From CBDANW01 sp965197825 (GTDB lineage: Bacteria > Acidobacteriota > Vicinamibacteria > Marinacidobacterales > DATDRI01): DNA of 64,000 nt. A program made the position numbers and the translations under genes. The stretch spans positions 186,001-250,000 of the forward strand of contig CBDANW010000002.1 of assembly GCA_965197825.1 (NCBI GenBank). Reading direction: 5' to 3'. The notes below the pieces were generated by a model that saw only the letters and a program-made list of their open reading frames with translations, searched no databases and was not told where the DNA came from. Below are positions 28,382-37,823 of the stretch, one piece after another (the stretch's first letter is position 1; each line of letters starts with the position of its first letter).

Positions 28382-30499
28382 GTGACCGTGACCGCGACGC
28401 TCCGGCCGTCGCCGGTACGGGAGATCCCTGGCATGGTGACGGTCTTCGACAGCGAGGTCATTCAGGCGAGGCTATTCGAGAACCTGTCTGATCTCGTCAA
28501 ATACGAACCCGGGGTGTACGTCGAAAACAATGTGACCCGTCTTGGTCTTAACGGATTCAACATCCGCGGCATCGGAAGGAATCGCGTGATGACGCAGGTG
28601 GACGGCATTCAGACAGCGGAGCAGTTCGACTTCGGGCCGTTCAGCGTGCATCAGATGGCGCTCGATCTCGATGTGTTGAAATCCGTCGAGATCGTGCGGA
28701 ATGCCAACTCGGCGCTTTACGGCAGCGACGCCCTCGGCGGCGTCGTGTCGCTGTTCACCAAGGATCCGGGCGACTACCTCCGCGGCAGGCGGTTCCACAT
28801 CGGCGCCAAGACGACTTGGAATGGTCGCGCCGGGGATATCAGTGGGAACCTCACTCTGGCCGGGGGTACCGAACGGCTCCAAGCATTGCTCTTCGCCAGC
28901 TTCAACCGCGGGAACGAGGTCCTTAATAAAGGGACGGTAAAAACCCGTGATGCCACCCGTACCGCAGCGAATCCGCAAGACGTATGGGGCACGCAACTAC
29001 TGGGCAAGCTCGTTTTCACAGCCTCGCCCGGCAATATGTGGCGCGTGGCAGCGGAAGTCTACGACACCCGTGTCGAAACGACATGGTTCTCGGACATGGG
29101 ATTGACGCAGCTCGGCCCGTTTCTTTATGACACGTTGGACTCGGTTGCTGTTGACACGCAGGGGCGCCAGCGCCTGTCGCTCGATCACACGCTAGTCGAC
29201 CGCGCCGGTCTCGATCAACTGTCGTGGCGTATCTACCGCCAGCACAACGACACATTACAGGTCGTCGATCGTGAGCGTATGACGTCCGGCTTCGGGCCGC
29301 CGACTCATTCGACGCGCCACGAAACGGTCGACTTCGAGCAGATTGGCTACGGCGGATCGGTTCGGGGTCAGAAGTGGCTGGGTAGTTCGAGTAACGGTGT
29401 GCTAGTCACGTTCGGTGCCAGCTACCAGACCGACACCTTCGACATCCTGCGCGACCGGAGCGAGCTCAACGTTCGAACGGCGGCGCCCGTACCGACCAGC
29501 CTGATCTTCCCGACCAAGTACTTCCCCGAAAGCGACGTCGCCGAGTCCGGTACGTACGTCCAGGCGGAGCTCCAGTTCGGCCGCATCACGCTCGTACCGG
29601 GGGTGCGTTACGATCACTTCTCGCTCGACGCCAACCAGAGCGACCCGATCTTCCTTGCAAGCCTGAACCCGGAGCCGATCGACTTCTCCTACAGCGCCGT
29701 GTCGCCGAAAGTTGGCGTGTCGGCGCGATTGACGGATGTGGTGACCGTCCACGCGCAGTACGCCAGCGGATTCCGGGCGCCACCATACAGCACCGTCAAC
29801 ACCGGCTTCACGAACCCACAGGGAGGCTACGTCACGCTTCCCAACTCCGAGCTCAGGGCGGAGACGAGCGACAACATCGAGGTCGGCGTGCGGACCGCAT
29901 TCGACCGCGCGAGCTTCGGCGTGACCTTCTTCTCGAACTGGTTCGATGACTTCATCGACCTGACGACGATCGGCTTCAATCCAAGAACCCGGCTGCTCGA
30001 ATTCCAGAGCCGGAACCTCGAACAGGCCGAGATCAACGGTGTCGAGCTACGCGGCGAGGCGTACGTGACCGACCGTGTGATGATTCGCGGGAGCTACGCG
30101 AGAATCGACGGCGTCGAGATCTCGAAGGACGCTGCAGTCCCGCCACTCGCGGCTGAGACGCCGCTTGGTTCCATCGCGCCGAGCGAAGGTGTGCTCGGTA
30201 TCCAGTACCTCCAACCGTCCGGTCGTTGGGGTGCGGAGCTCTCGGTCCGGTTGGTCGAGTCGTACGAGGGTGCCCCCGATGAAAACCAGTTCGCGCCGGA
30301 CGCCTACCAGGTCGTCGACCTGGTGAGCCACGTCTCGCTCGCGAGGGCCCTCACGTTTCGTCTTGGTCTGCTCAACCTGACGGGCGCGACGTACTTCGAG
30401 TGGTGGAACGTGCGGGGACGCCAGGCGAACGACCCGGTGATCGATCGGTATTCGAGCCCGGGGATTAGTGTCATCGGGTCACTAGCGTACGACTGGTAG
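28382..30499 (+). CDS. TonB-dependent outer-membrane receptor (heme/tetrapyrrole type likely)
   Basis: 705 residues from a GTG. Plug domain: VTVTATLRPSPVREIPG, NIRGIGRNRVMTQVDGIQ, LYGSDALGGVVSLFTKDP. A beta-barrel follows with RAPPYSTVNTGFTNP and a terminal aromatic residue (SLAYDW). The wording of the plug resembles heme receptors. There is no signal peptide: the frame extends only 27 codons further (to 28301) with no ATG, in another frame than the end of the chelatase gene. The natural start is therefore uncertain, and a frameshift that separated a signal-bearing N-terminus is possible. Confidence 0.85.
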   Translation: MTVTATLRPSPVREIPGMVTVFDSEVIQARLFENLSDLVKYEPGVYVENNVTRLGLNGFNIRGIGRNRVMTQVDGIQTAEQFDFGPFSVHQMALDLDVLKSVEIVRNANSALYGSDALGGVVSLFTKDPGDYLRGRRFHIGAKTTWNGRAGDISGNLTLAGGTERLQALLFASFNRGNEVLNKGTVKTRDATRTAANPQDVWGTQLLGKLVFTASPGNMWRVAAEVYDTRVETTWFSDMGLTQLGPFLYDTLDSVAVDTQGRQRLSLDHTLVDRAGLDQLSWRIYRQHNDTLQVVDRERMTSGFGPPTHSTRHETVDFEQIGYGGSVRGQKWLGSSSNGVLVTFGASYQTDTFDILRDRSELNVRTAAPVPTSLIFPTKYFPESDVAESGTYVQAELQFGRITLVPGVRYDHFSLDANQSDPIFLASLNPEPIDFSYSAVSPKVGVSARLTDVVTVHAQYASGFRAPPYSTVNTGFTNPQGGYVTLPNSELRAETSDNIEVGVRTAFDRASFGVTFFSNWFDDFIDLTTIGFNPRTRLLEFQSRNLEQAEINGVELRGEAYVTDRVMIRGSYARIDGVEISKDAAVPPLAAETPLGSIAPSEGVLGIQYLQPSGRWGAELSVRLVESYEGAPDENQFAPDAYQVVDLVSHVSLARALTFRLGLLNLTGATYFEWWNVRGRQANDPVIDRYSSPGISVIGSLAYDW

Positions 30500-30613
30500 C
30501 CGCGACTGACGAGCCAAAGTGAAAGGGAACACGCATGCATCGCCATCACGAATCGGAAACGCTAGCCAGCGGTTCGCAATTGGCCGTGTATCAGTGCTGC
30601 CGGACCGACCTTT

Positions 30614-31128
30614 CCCGTCCTGTGCCAAAACTCGGCCCTTTTGAAATAGCCCCATAAATCAACAGCTTAGTGTCTGTGTTCGCGACCGGGCCAAGGGCCG
30701 TAGGCTCTACAATCGTCTTGGGCGGACGGGTCGTCACCATGCAGACGACCACCTGGTCGAGAGCGAATATCCAAGCGTGTTCCTGAAGCTGTGTTTCCAC
30801 GCTACACCGGTCGAGTCCACCGAGGGGCTACCGTCGCCGGCGACCATCTACGCGGCACGGCAGTAGTAGTTGAGAATGCCCCCAAGTCGCTCTCGCGACA
30901 CGATGGGGCCAGCGTCAGTCGGGCTTGCCGGCAGAGGTGTGAGGAGCTCGTTGCCGAGACCTTGGTGGTTCCGTTTTGTGTGATAGTGCACTACGTATTC
31001 GGTTACCGCTGTCCGCAGGTGTCGCTCACTGAGAGGTACGAAGCGGTCGAGACACTCTCGACGTATGGAGAGAACGAATCTTTCCGCATATGCGTTCAGA
31101 TTCGGACTATTAGCGGGAAGGCGAAGGG
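30614..31128 (-). mobile_element. rve-type IS fragment (copy E): left end plus transposase 3' part
   Basis: Begins with the terminal repeat CCCGTCCTGTGCCAAAACTC and holds the reverse complement of the last 90 or so transposase codons (ending NYYCRAA), cut at 31128 where an N1 fragment begins. 30500-30613, after the receptor, holds no gene. Confidence 0.85.
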
Positions 31129-31129
31129 T

Positions 31130-31805
31130 GTGCCTTCCATTTATTCATCCGCGCGCACCGAACTTGATCGGTCTCCGGTCTGCCGGCACCATGCCTGCAT
31201 GATTTCGTCGTTTGTTCGCGCTCTCATCTCTGCCCGTCGTGTCCCAAAAAAGAGAAACCAACTCCAGGCAGGTGCACCGGGACGTTTCGGATTAGAGGTC
31301 GTCTGGTCAAAATACTCGAACGCCCAGCGGGTCAGCAGTTTGCACCTTTCCAAGGGCTGCTTGAATTTGGCATCGCGGTCGGATACGTATTTCTTCCGGG
31401 TGCGCAGTTCGTTGCCTGCAGCTCGCCCCGCAGCCGATTTGAGCCAGCCGTGCGCACCCCCGGTGGGCCTGTCGCCCGCCACCCGCAGCCCAGGGGTCGG
31501 AAGCCAGTCCTGCGGCGCGAAATACCCTGGATTCTTCGCGGATTTCAAGGGCGTCTAAGCTGCTGATTTGTGGTCTATTTCAAAAGGGCCGAGTTTTGGC
31601 ACAGGACGGGAACACCTTTCCGATTATCGCAGTCGTAAGGCTCAAGTGGGGGCAAGTGGAGCTATTCGGGTCTTGGTAGCAAACAAGCAGTAACGGTGCA
31701 AAACAGATCATCAAAATGCAATTTGAGGTCATTTCGGGGCTGAATCGAGCGCTAATCGCTCAGCTAATGAGAAGACGCCGTCGTGTCCAAAAACACAAAC
31801 GAACT
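31130..31805. repeat. Patchwork of repeat fragments
   Basis: 31130-31221 is the left half of N1; about 31232-31295 a diverged R4; 31300-31390 matches 4640-4735; 31500-31609 matches 4998-5114 and ends with a right-type IS end; 31615-31780 is a diverged copy of 25225-25405; 31784-31805 is an R4 end. No gene supported. Confidence 0.6.
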
Positions 31806-31920
31806 GGTGCTTCCGCAGTCAAGTGTTGGCGGCCGCCGCGTAACCTGTTCGCGTGCTAGAATTTTAGCCTGATTTCGAGAGGCGCAGTTCTTTCGTCGAT
31901 GCCGGCTGGGCCGAGTTTTG
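31806..31920. repeat. Element N4 (copy 2), left part, interrupted by IS256
   Basis: Starts GGTGCTTCCGCAGTCAAGTG and runs to GGCCGAGTTTTG, where the IS256 element enters; the remaining end (CAGTTTTGGCACAGGACG) resumes at 33321. Confidence 0.8.
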
Positions 31921-33320
31921 GGTCAAGTCTTAATTTTCCTGTCAAATCTCCGTACGGTTCCCCGCGCTCGGTTAAGCTGCTGATTCCTCCGACGTGCCTT
32001 GCGGGAGAAGCTCGTTGCGAAGCTCCTCGACTTTCCTAGCGGCGAAGACATCCATCCTCACGCCGCGCCATTTGTTTGCGACGGCCAAGAGCACAGCGAA
32101 CGAGAGTTTCATCGCGGCCTCCTCGGTGAAGAAGTGAGGAATGACCTTTGTGCGACGTTTGTGCTCTCCGAACGTGCGCTCAAGTAGATTCGACGTGCGA
32201 AGCCTTTTGTGATGCGCCGCAGGAAGGCGTAGCGCCTGAAGACACGCTTCGAGGGTCTCTTCCATGCACTTCATCGCGCTCGGGAATCGTTGACGGTACC
32301 GAGCGATCACCTCCCGACCCTTCTTCAGCCCTTGCTCGTAGCTGTTCGCATGGAACGACTCAAGGATGGCCGCCTTGAGTTCGTCGCGCACTTCCTTCGG
32401 AGCCTTGCCCAGGATGTTCTCGAGGCGGTGCTTCTGGCAACGTTGCTTGAGGCTTCGAGGGAAGACCTCTGCGATCGCTTTGAGCACTCCAGGATTCCCG
32501 TCCGTCACGATGAGCAACGGCTCCCTCATTCCTCGGGCCACCATCTCCTGCAAAAACCCCTTCCAGTTCTCGTAGGATTCTCGGTTGCCGACACCGATAT
32601 GAAGAAGAACTCGCGTCCCATCAGCGCGATAGCCGGTCGCAACGAGGATGGGCTCTTTCCTCTCCGCTCCTTGGTGGTAGCGCAGGTACGTGCCGTCGAG
32701 CTCGAGATACAACAGCTTCTCGTTCGAGAGATCCCGTTTTCGAAACGCCTCGAAATCCTCCGACAGACACCGTGTGACCCGGCTCACCACCGACTTCGAG
32801 ACACCCGTGCCGCTCAGCACGTCCGCGAACGTCGCCTCAATGTCACGCGTCGACATCCCGTGGACGTACATCCGCGCGATCAGTTCATCGAGTTTCTCGG
32901 TCCGGCTCACGTAGGCGTCGAGAATCTTTGACTGAAACACCTTCTCTGTTTCTCGTACCCGCGGCACTTGCACCGTCACCGCTCCCTCGCCCGTGAGGAC
33001 CCGATGCGACTCATACCCGTTGCGTCGTCCCTTCTCCTTCGTCGTTGCCGGAGCGTTCTCATAGTAGTTTCGACCCAACGCCTCCGTCACCTCGCGCTCC
33101 AACGCATATTGAAGCATCATCTGAGCTCCCGACCGGACGATCTCCGAGAGATTCATCTCCCCAAATACCAGTTGTTCCTCGAACTGCTTGAGTAATCGCT
33201 GACTCGGTAGTACCTTTCCCATGATGTATGGTTCTCCTTTTCTGTCCCCATGACGGGGACGGGTTTGAGCTTGGGGAACCATACATCGTTTTTCTTTGAC
33301 AGGAATCTTAAGACATCACC
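31921..33320. mobile_element. IS256-family insertion sequence, 1,400 bp (copy 1)
   Basis: Terminal repeats GTCTTAATTTTCCTGTCAAA (31927) and, inverted, GTCTTAAGATTCCTGTCAAA (ending 33314). Inserted in an N4 element with an 8-bp near-duplication: GAGTTTTG left, CAGTTTTG right. Same length as the copy at 55338-56737, with only a handful of differences. Confidence 0.92.
31972..33222 (-). CDS. IS256-family (mutator) transposase
   Basis: 416 residues from MGKVLPSQRLLKQFEEQLVF, preceded by an AGGAGAA ribosome site; a further 20 upstream codons are open but contain no site. DDE residues lie in LYLELDGTYLRYHQ (first Asp), LLIVTDGNPG (second Asp) and NLLERTFGEHKRR (Glu). HKRLRTSNLLER is typical of the family. 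It appears intact and probably active because it is nearly identical to the second copy. Confidence 0.95.
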   Translation of the reverse strand: MGKVLPSQRLLKQFEEQLVFGEMNLSEIVRSGAQMMLQYALEREVTEALGRNYYENAPATTKEKGRRNGYESHRVLTGEGAVTVQVPRVRETEKVFQSKILDAYVSRTEKLDELIARMYVHGMSTRDIEATFADVLSGTGVSKSVVSRVTRCLSEDFEAFRKRDLSNEKLLYLELDGTYLRYHQGAERKEPILVATGYRADGTRVLLHIGVGNRESYENWKGFLQEMVARGMREPLLIVTDGNPGVLKAIAEVFPRSLKQRCQKHRLENILGKAPKEVRDELKAAILESFHANSYEQGLKKGREVIARYRQRFPSAMKCMEETLEACLQALRLPAAHHKRLRTSNLLERTFGEHKRRTKVIPHFFTEEAAMKLSFAVLLAVANKWRGVRMDVFAARKVEELRNELLPQGTSEESAA

Positions 33321-33336
33321 CAGTTTTGGCACAGGA

Positions 33337-33605
33337 CGAGGTCCGGCCATTCCACTCGCGGACGAGATGGGTGCTGGCGGAAACGGACCTCGCGGGAGCG
33401 GCGTTGCCTGGTGCCCCGTTCACCATGGCGGCCAGAATGCGCCGGGTTGCAGCCGAATGCCCGCCATGGGTCCGGCACTGGCGTTCGTGCAAGAGAACGC
33501 GGCGCAGGAAGATACGCGAGAGCGAGCTTGGCGGAGCAGCCCCGAAGGTTTGCTCCCAGATCCGCCGTAAGCTGGCGAAGTCCAAACCGTCCAAAACGAC
33601 GTTCC
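33337..33605 (-). pseudogene. DUF2924-like remnant
   Basis: The segment LDFASLRRIWEQTFGAAPPS, then SLSRIFLRRVLLHERQCRTH and SAATRRILAAM, resembles DUF2924 proteins, which commonly accompany large serine recombinases. It runs without stop into the IS end at 33338, so the C-terminus is lost; upstream codons are not clear. Confidence 0.5.
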
Positions 33606-34283
33606 GGCCAACTCCTGTATCCCGCGGCATCCCCAAACGTTCGCTCTTCTGCCCGGTAAAGTCCAGTCTAATGAGGGACTTCCTGGTGCGAAGTCCGCTG
33701 CCCGCAGATCGCCCCGCAGCCGATTTGAGCCAGCCGTGCGCACCCCCGGTGGGCCTGTCGCTCGCCACTCGCAGCCCAGGGGTCGGAAGCCAGCCCTGCG
33801 GCGCGAACTACCCTCGATTCCGAGCGGATTCCAAAGGCGTCTAAGCTGCTGATTTGTGGTCTATTTCAAAAGGGCCGAGTTTTGGCACAGGACGCGATGG
33901 ATGTACGGGACTGTCGGACTGTTCACAGATTACCGAGTTCGATATCTCGTCGCTTCGCCGAAAGACGCCCCGGCTCGATAGGTCACATAACCCTTCGCGG
34001 GAAGTGTGCAGGAGCGCGTAGTGCGGGAAAGCCGCACGCTGCGTGCGACGTGGCGGGGGCTGGAAACGGACTTACGGTGCGGCTAGTGAGGCACTCCCAC
34101 AGGAAACGGGGAGAAACAGATAGGCCGCGCCTACGGAGCACCGCGCCAGCCCTCGACCCTACCGACGACGGGTGTCAGGTGCACCGGGACCTTGGCGTTT
34201 CGGACACCGGCCCGGCAGCTATGGCTGCGCTGGAGAGCTTGAGACAATATGACCTTATAGTTGTTTTGATAGTGGTCATGTTT
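33606..34283. repeat. IS debris and unassigned spacer
   Basis: 33700-33893 repeats the segment at 31420-31609 and 4998-5114, ending with the right-type IS end. From 33894 to 34283 I see no supported gene; a possible hairpin GTGCGG-GAAAG-CCGCAC lies at 34021-34037, and 34105-34155 is shared with element N3. Confidence 0.5.
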
Positions 34284-34303
34284 ATAGTCTATAATAAGAC
34301 TAT
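34284..34303. promoter_or_regulatory. Palindromic promoter overlapping a probable leaderless start
   Basis: ATAGTCT-ATAATA-AGACTAT, directly before the ATG at 34304. The TATAAT at 34290-34295 is a good -10 box; transcription would start at or within a base or two of the ATG. No ribosome site exists. The palindrome is the likely autoregulation site of the antitoxin. Confidence 0.6.
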
Positions 34304-34789
34304 ATGATCAAAGTTAACCTCTCCGACGCCAAGTCGCGCCTCTCGCAATACCTCGACAGCGTTGAACGTGGCGAGACCGTGATCCTCTGCCGGCGCAACG
34401 TTCCCATCGCAGAGATCCGCCCGTTGCCAAAGCTGCCGTCGGAGCTTCGACCGATCGGCACCGACCCGGACCTTGTGGTTCCGGACAGCTTCTTCGAGCC
34501 ACTTCCGGAGGATCTGCTAGGCGCGTTCGAGGGCGGCGGTGCCGACAACTGGAGCGAACCCCCGAGTCAGAAAGAGGGTAACGCGTTTGAGCAACTGAAA
34601 CGCCAGTGGGCCAACAGGCTCAGGGCGTTCTACGACCAAAAAAAACACCCCTCGCATCACGAGGATCCGCCGAACCTGAGCGACGTGATCGCGCACCTCC
34701 AGGCACCGCGTTCCGCGGACCAGGGAGCACACGTGGCAAGTGCTGAGAAATACCTGATGGCTGCGCACGGGAGAAGGGTTGGCAGATGA
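34304..34789 (+). CDS. Phd-type antitoxin with an unusual C-terminal extension
   Basis: 161 residues. Residues 1-83 form a standard Phd/YefM antitoxin of the VapC-partner type (VNLSDAKSRLSQYLDSVERG, ETVILCRRNVPIAEIRPLP, FFEPLPEDLLGAFEGG). The next 78 residues (NWSEPPSQKEGNAFEQLKRQ and on, ending HGRRVGR) are extra: antitoxins of this group normally stop near residue 80-85. The stop overlaps the next start (ATGA). The PIN toxin comes only after an intervening gene, so this is a three-gene module. Confidence 0.78.
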   Translation: MIKVNLSDAKSRLSQYLDSVERGETVILCRRNVPIAEIRPLPKLPSELRPIGTDPDLVVPDSFFEPLPEDLLGAFEGGGADNWSEPPSQKEGNAFEQLKRQWANRLRAFYDQKKHPSHHEDPPNLSDVIAHLQAPRSADQGAHVASAEKYLMAAHGRRVGR

Positions 34790-35541
34790 GTAGGAGGCTG
34801 ATCGACTTCACTCTGCATCGTGCAGGGTGGGGGAACAGGCATTCGCTTGATCTAGATGTTCGGCAGATTGAAGCGGCGCGTGATCTCGAAACGCTGCCTA
34901 ACCTCTTGCGGGTCAAGGCCAATCGACCGCTGGCCGACATCCTGTCGTGGCCTGAGCGTTCCGGTTGCGCGCTGCAGTGCCAGTATTCGCTCAGTCCAGT
35001 CGGCGGCAATAACCCAGATACGCTCATGATTGCGGAAGCTGTCGAGTGGAGTTGTAGCGGGGAAACGTTTGAGATCGAGCTCGTCAAGGGGTGGCCCGGC
35101 GAGCCGCACTACTGGGGCAACCGGTCGGTGTATGAGGAAGAAGTCGAGGCGGCCATCCACGGCATGGCGCCGAACGGCAAACTACAGTTGCTGAGTGTCC
35201 CCGCAGGACGCGACACCCATGAAACGCCACGAGCACGGATCCTGAAGTCCAGAGACGATACAGCGGTACTGTTCATCGCGCACTCACTAGAGGAGGCGGA
35301 GATCCTTTCGGGCGTCGTTGAGCGGTTGTGCGATACCGGTGTGTTGGTGCAACACACGGGTGATGTCTATCCGCTGGACGGCTCATTGATGGTCGGCGCA
35401 AAGTACCAGCGGACTGATAAGAAAGCGTCGCTGGTCACACGGTGGCTCGGCGGCCACGGCACCCGCTGCCAGCAGGCAATCGAACAGCGGGTCGGAGCCC
35501 CGTGGCCCATCCCGGAGCGCTGGTCAGGGGTGTCGCCGTGA
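34786..35541 (+). CDS. Unknown protein between antitoxin and PIN toxin
   Basis: 251 residues, no signal peptide or membrane segment. Not recognised. Parts such as ETFEIELVKGWPGEPHYWGN and DTAVLFIAHSLEEAEILSGV look like a compact alpha/beta protein. It overlaps the antitoxin gene (ATGA) and the PIN gene (GTGA), so all three are translated together. It could be a chaperone, a third toxin-antitoxin component, or an intruder that keeps the coupling. Confidence 0.72.
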   Translation: MSRRLIDFTLHRAGWGNRHSLDLDVRQIEAARDLETLPNLLRVKANRPLADILSWPERSGCALQCQYSLSPVGGNNPDTLMIAEAVEWSCSGETFEIELVKGWPGEPHYWGNRSVYEEEVEAAIHGMAPNGKLQLLSVPAGRDTHETPRARILKSRDDTAVLFIAHSLEEAEILSGVVERLCDTGVLVQHTGDVYPLDGSLMVGAKYQRTDKKASLVTRWLGGHGTRCQQAIEQRVGAPWPIPERWSGVSP

Positions 35542-35927
35542 CGCTCCTGCTCGACACCTGCACGTTTCTCTGGCTGTTGTCCGATGATCCACGGCTGCCG
35601 TTGCGCGCCAGGACGGAGTGTCGTACCCCCTCGAACGCCGTGTACCTCAGCGCTCTCTCTGTGTGGGAGATAACGATTAAGTATCGACTTGGCCGGTTGT
35701 CACTTCCTGCATCTCCGGCGTCGTTCGTCGCTAGTCGTCGCCAGCGGCTGCAGATCGAACCTCTACCGTACGACGAACGGGACGCGGTGCACGACGTACT
35801 GCTGCCGCCGCATCATCGGGATCCGTTCGACCGGGGCTTGGTGTCCCAAGCGATCCTACGCGGCTTGACGATCGTAACACCAGACCAGTTGATCGCACGC
35901 TATCCGGCCCCCGTACTCTGGCTGTGA
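35538..35927 (+). CDS. PIN-domain toxin (VapC-like ribonuclease)
   Basis: 129 residues from the GTG overlapping the previous stop. Features of the PIN/PilT family: LLLDTCTFLWLLSDDPRL (first Asp), LSALSVWEITIKYRLGRL (Glu), and PPHHRDPFDRGLVSQAILRG plus LTIVTPDQLI (acidic residues). It is complete. Expected to cleave RNA when not bound by the antitoxin at the head of the operon. Confidence 0.88.
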   Translation: MTLLLDTCTFLWLLSDDPRLPLRARTECRTPSNAVYLSALSVWEITIKYRLGRLSLPASPASFVASRRQRLQIEPLPYDERDAVHDVLLPPHHRDPFDRGLVSQAILRGLTIVTPDQLIARYPAPVLWL

Positions 35928-35977
35928 TGGCGTTCGACGCGCGGACTCCGGTCTTTTTTTTCGCAGATCACAGGCAT

Positions 35978-36296
35978 CCCGTCCTGTGCCAAAACTCGGC
36001 CCTTTTGAAAGACCATGGCTGTAATTTAATGCACCGTAAAGTCTTAGCGTCATTTTACCAACACTTAATGGCGGAAGCACCCATGAGGTCTGTGTGAGCA
36101 GCAGGGCTGCCCGATCGAACGACGGCTGCCTGACCAACAGTAGGAATTGCACATGGTACGTCATGATGGATCCGAAGATAACACCCTCGGGCCAGACGAT
36201 TGTAAAGCCCACAGCCCTTGGCACCGTCGCAAAACACAGACGCTAAGCTGCTGATTTATCGGCTATTTCAAGAGGGCCGAGTTTTGGCACAGGACG
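35978..36296. mobile_element. Non-autonomous 319-bp element N2 (copy 1)
   Basis: Both IS ends, no transposase; the right two thirds equal the leader region upstream of the transposase start (including AATTGCACATGGTACGTCAT), the left third comes from the GGTGCTTCCGCC family. A near-identical copy lies at 47840-48158. Its right end cuts the neighbouring IS30 gene. Confidence 0.85.
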
Positions 36297-37002
36297 CCGT
36301 ACCATTGTCCGCGGTGATCGTCTTGACCTGCTCCGGCACCCGCCGGAGCAACATCTTCGTTCGCTGACTAGTGCTGAACATGGTGCGGTCGGACAGCTTG
36401 CCGATCAGCGCATAGCCCGTCTTTCGTTCCACGAGCGTGGTTACGCAGTCCGGCGCGCCTTTTCCTATCACGGTGTCGATCTCCCAGTGGCCAACGGCAC
36501 TGCGCTTGTCGACACAAGGCGGCCGCTCGGAGATATGACGCTTCCCGGCCAGGTGGCCTCGGCTGTCATAGCTGTTGTGGCGCTTGCGTCTAAGTTTGGG
36601 CGAGCATCGAAGGTGGCGGTATAGATGTCCTCCGGCCTCCTTGTCCCGCCAGACGTGGGTGTAGATCGTCTCGTGGCTGATCGAGAGCTCGCCGTGAAGG
36701 CGCAGGTGGCCGGAGATCTGCTCTGGGCTCCAGTCAGCCTTAAGCTTCTTCTCCACCAGGGCAAAGTCGGCCTTTGTGAAGTACTGGTTCCGGCGAGACC
36801 GCGATCGTCGTCCGTTCGTTTTCTCGATGGCCTTGCTCGGCCGGTAGCATCCATCACTACGTGAGCTGTTCCTCCTGACCTCTCTCGAGATTGTGCTCCG
36901 GTGGCGCCCCAGGCGCCGCGCAATCTCGGCCGAGCAAAATCCCTCCCGTCGCAGCGCCGCGATGGTGTATCGTTCTTCCGAGGTGATCTGGTAATAAGTC
37001 AT
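36297..37002 (-). pseudogene. IS30-family transposase, 3'-truncated
   Basis: Starts MTYYQITSEERYTIAALRRE with an HTH (CSAEIARRLGRHRSTISREV), then WSPEQISGHL, SHETIYTHVW, the first catalytic Asp in WEIDTVIGK and the second in TITADNG, where the IS end interrupts it. The third catalytic residue is missing, so it is inactive. It lies against IS copy C on the right. Confidence 0.9.
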
Positions 37003-37095
37003 TAGCGAGTCCCCATTCTTGGTTGTTTGAGGAATCGTGGCACATTCCAGGTCATCTCATCCGGGAGCTGTGTTGCACTTACTTTATGAATTCGG

Positions 37096-37712
37096 GCTCC
37101 ACGACATGCTCTTGCCCCGCTCCGGGGCGGGCGCGATGCCGTGCTCGGTGAGGATCCTCTTGATAGTGTTGCGTCCGAGTTCATGTCCGAGGTTCTTGAG
37201 TGTGCCTCGCAGACGCGTATATCCCCACGTCGGGTTCTCCTGCGCCACGCGCACAATGAGCTCACGGATGTCCTTCGCCGTCGGAGGTCGGCCTGGGCTC
37301 CGGTTCTTGCCGCCATCGTAGGCTGCGATGAGGCAGCGGTACCAACGCAGAAGCGTAGCGGGTGTGGCAACGGACGCAATCTGGGCCAGCGCCTCGCGGC
37401 CCAAAGCCTGGGCCTTGACGGCGAGCCTGCGCCGGTCGTCGTCCGAGAGCCTGAGACGCTTGCCCCGAAGCCCGGCTCGGAGCACACGGTTCTCCTCTTG
37501 CAGGTAGTCGATCACATCCTGCTGCTGGCGGTTGACCCAGCCAGCTAGAACGAGCAGTAGGAATTGCACGTGGTACGTCATCATGGACCTGAAGATAACA
37601 CCCTCGGGCCAGACGATTGTAAAGCCCACGGCCCTTGGTCCGGTCGCAAACACAGACACTAAGCTGCTGATTTATGGTCTATTTCAAAAGGGCCGAGTTT
37701 TGGCACAGGACG
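37096..37712 (-). mobile_element. rve-type IS fragment (copy C): right end plus transposase 5' part
   Basis: The end GGCACAGGACG at 37702-37712 and the first half of the transposase (start at 37584, MMTYHVQFLLLVLAGWVNRQ) are kept. It is cut after APERGKSMSWS by the IS30 element. The coding part that remains is open. Confidence 0.85.
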
Positions 37713-37714
37713 CC

Positions 37715-37768
37715 CACATCCTCGGCTGGACGCTCTACATGAAGAGCGAGGAACTCGACTGGAAGTAG
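37715..37768 (+). pseudogene. 3' tail of a gene cut by IS copy C
   Basis: Seventeen codons, HILGWTLYMKSEELDWK then TAG, in good coding style, immediately after the IS end and 55 bp before the P5C dehydrogenase start. Identity unknown. Confidence 0.35.
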
Positions 37769-37823
37769 TGTAGAATACCCGCTTTCGGGCAGGAAGCCAC
37801 CCACCGATCAGGAGGATAAACAA

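Noticed and set aside
34021..34075. Possible group II intron remnant (GTGCGG hairpin near an Arg-rich frame)
   Set aside because: A hairpin alone is not enough; no reverse transcriptase, domain V or intron boundary was found.
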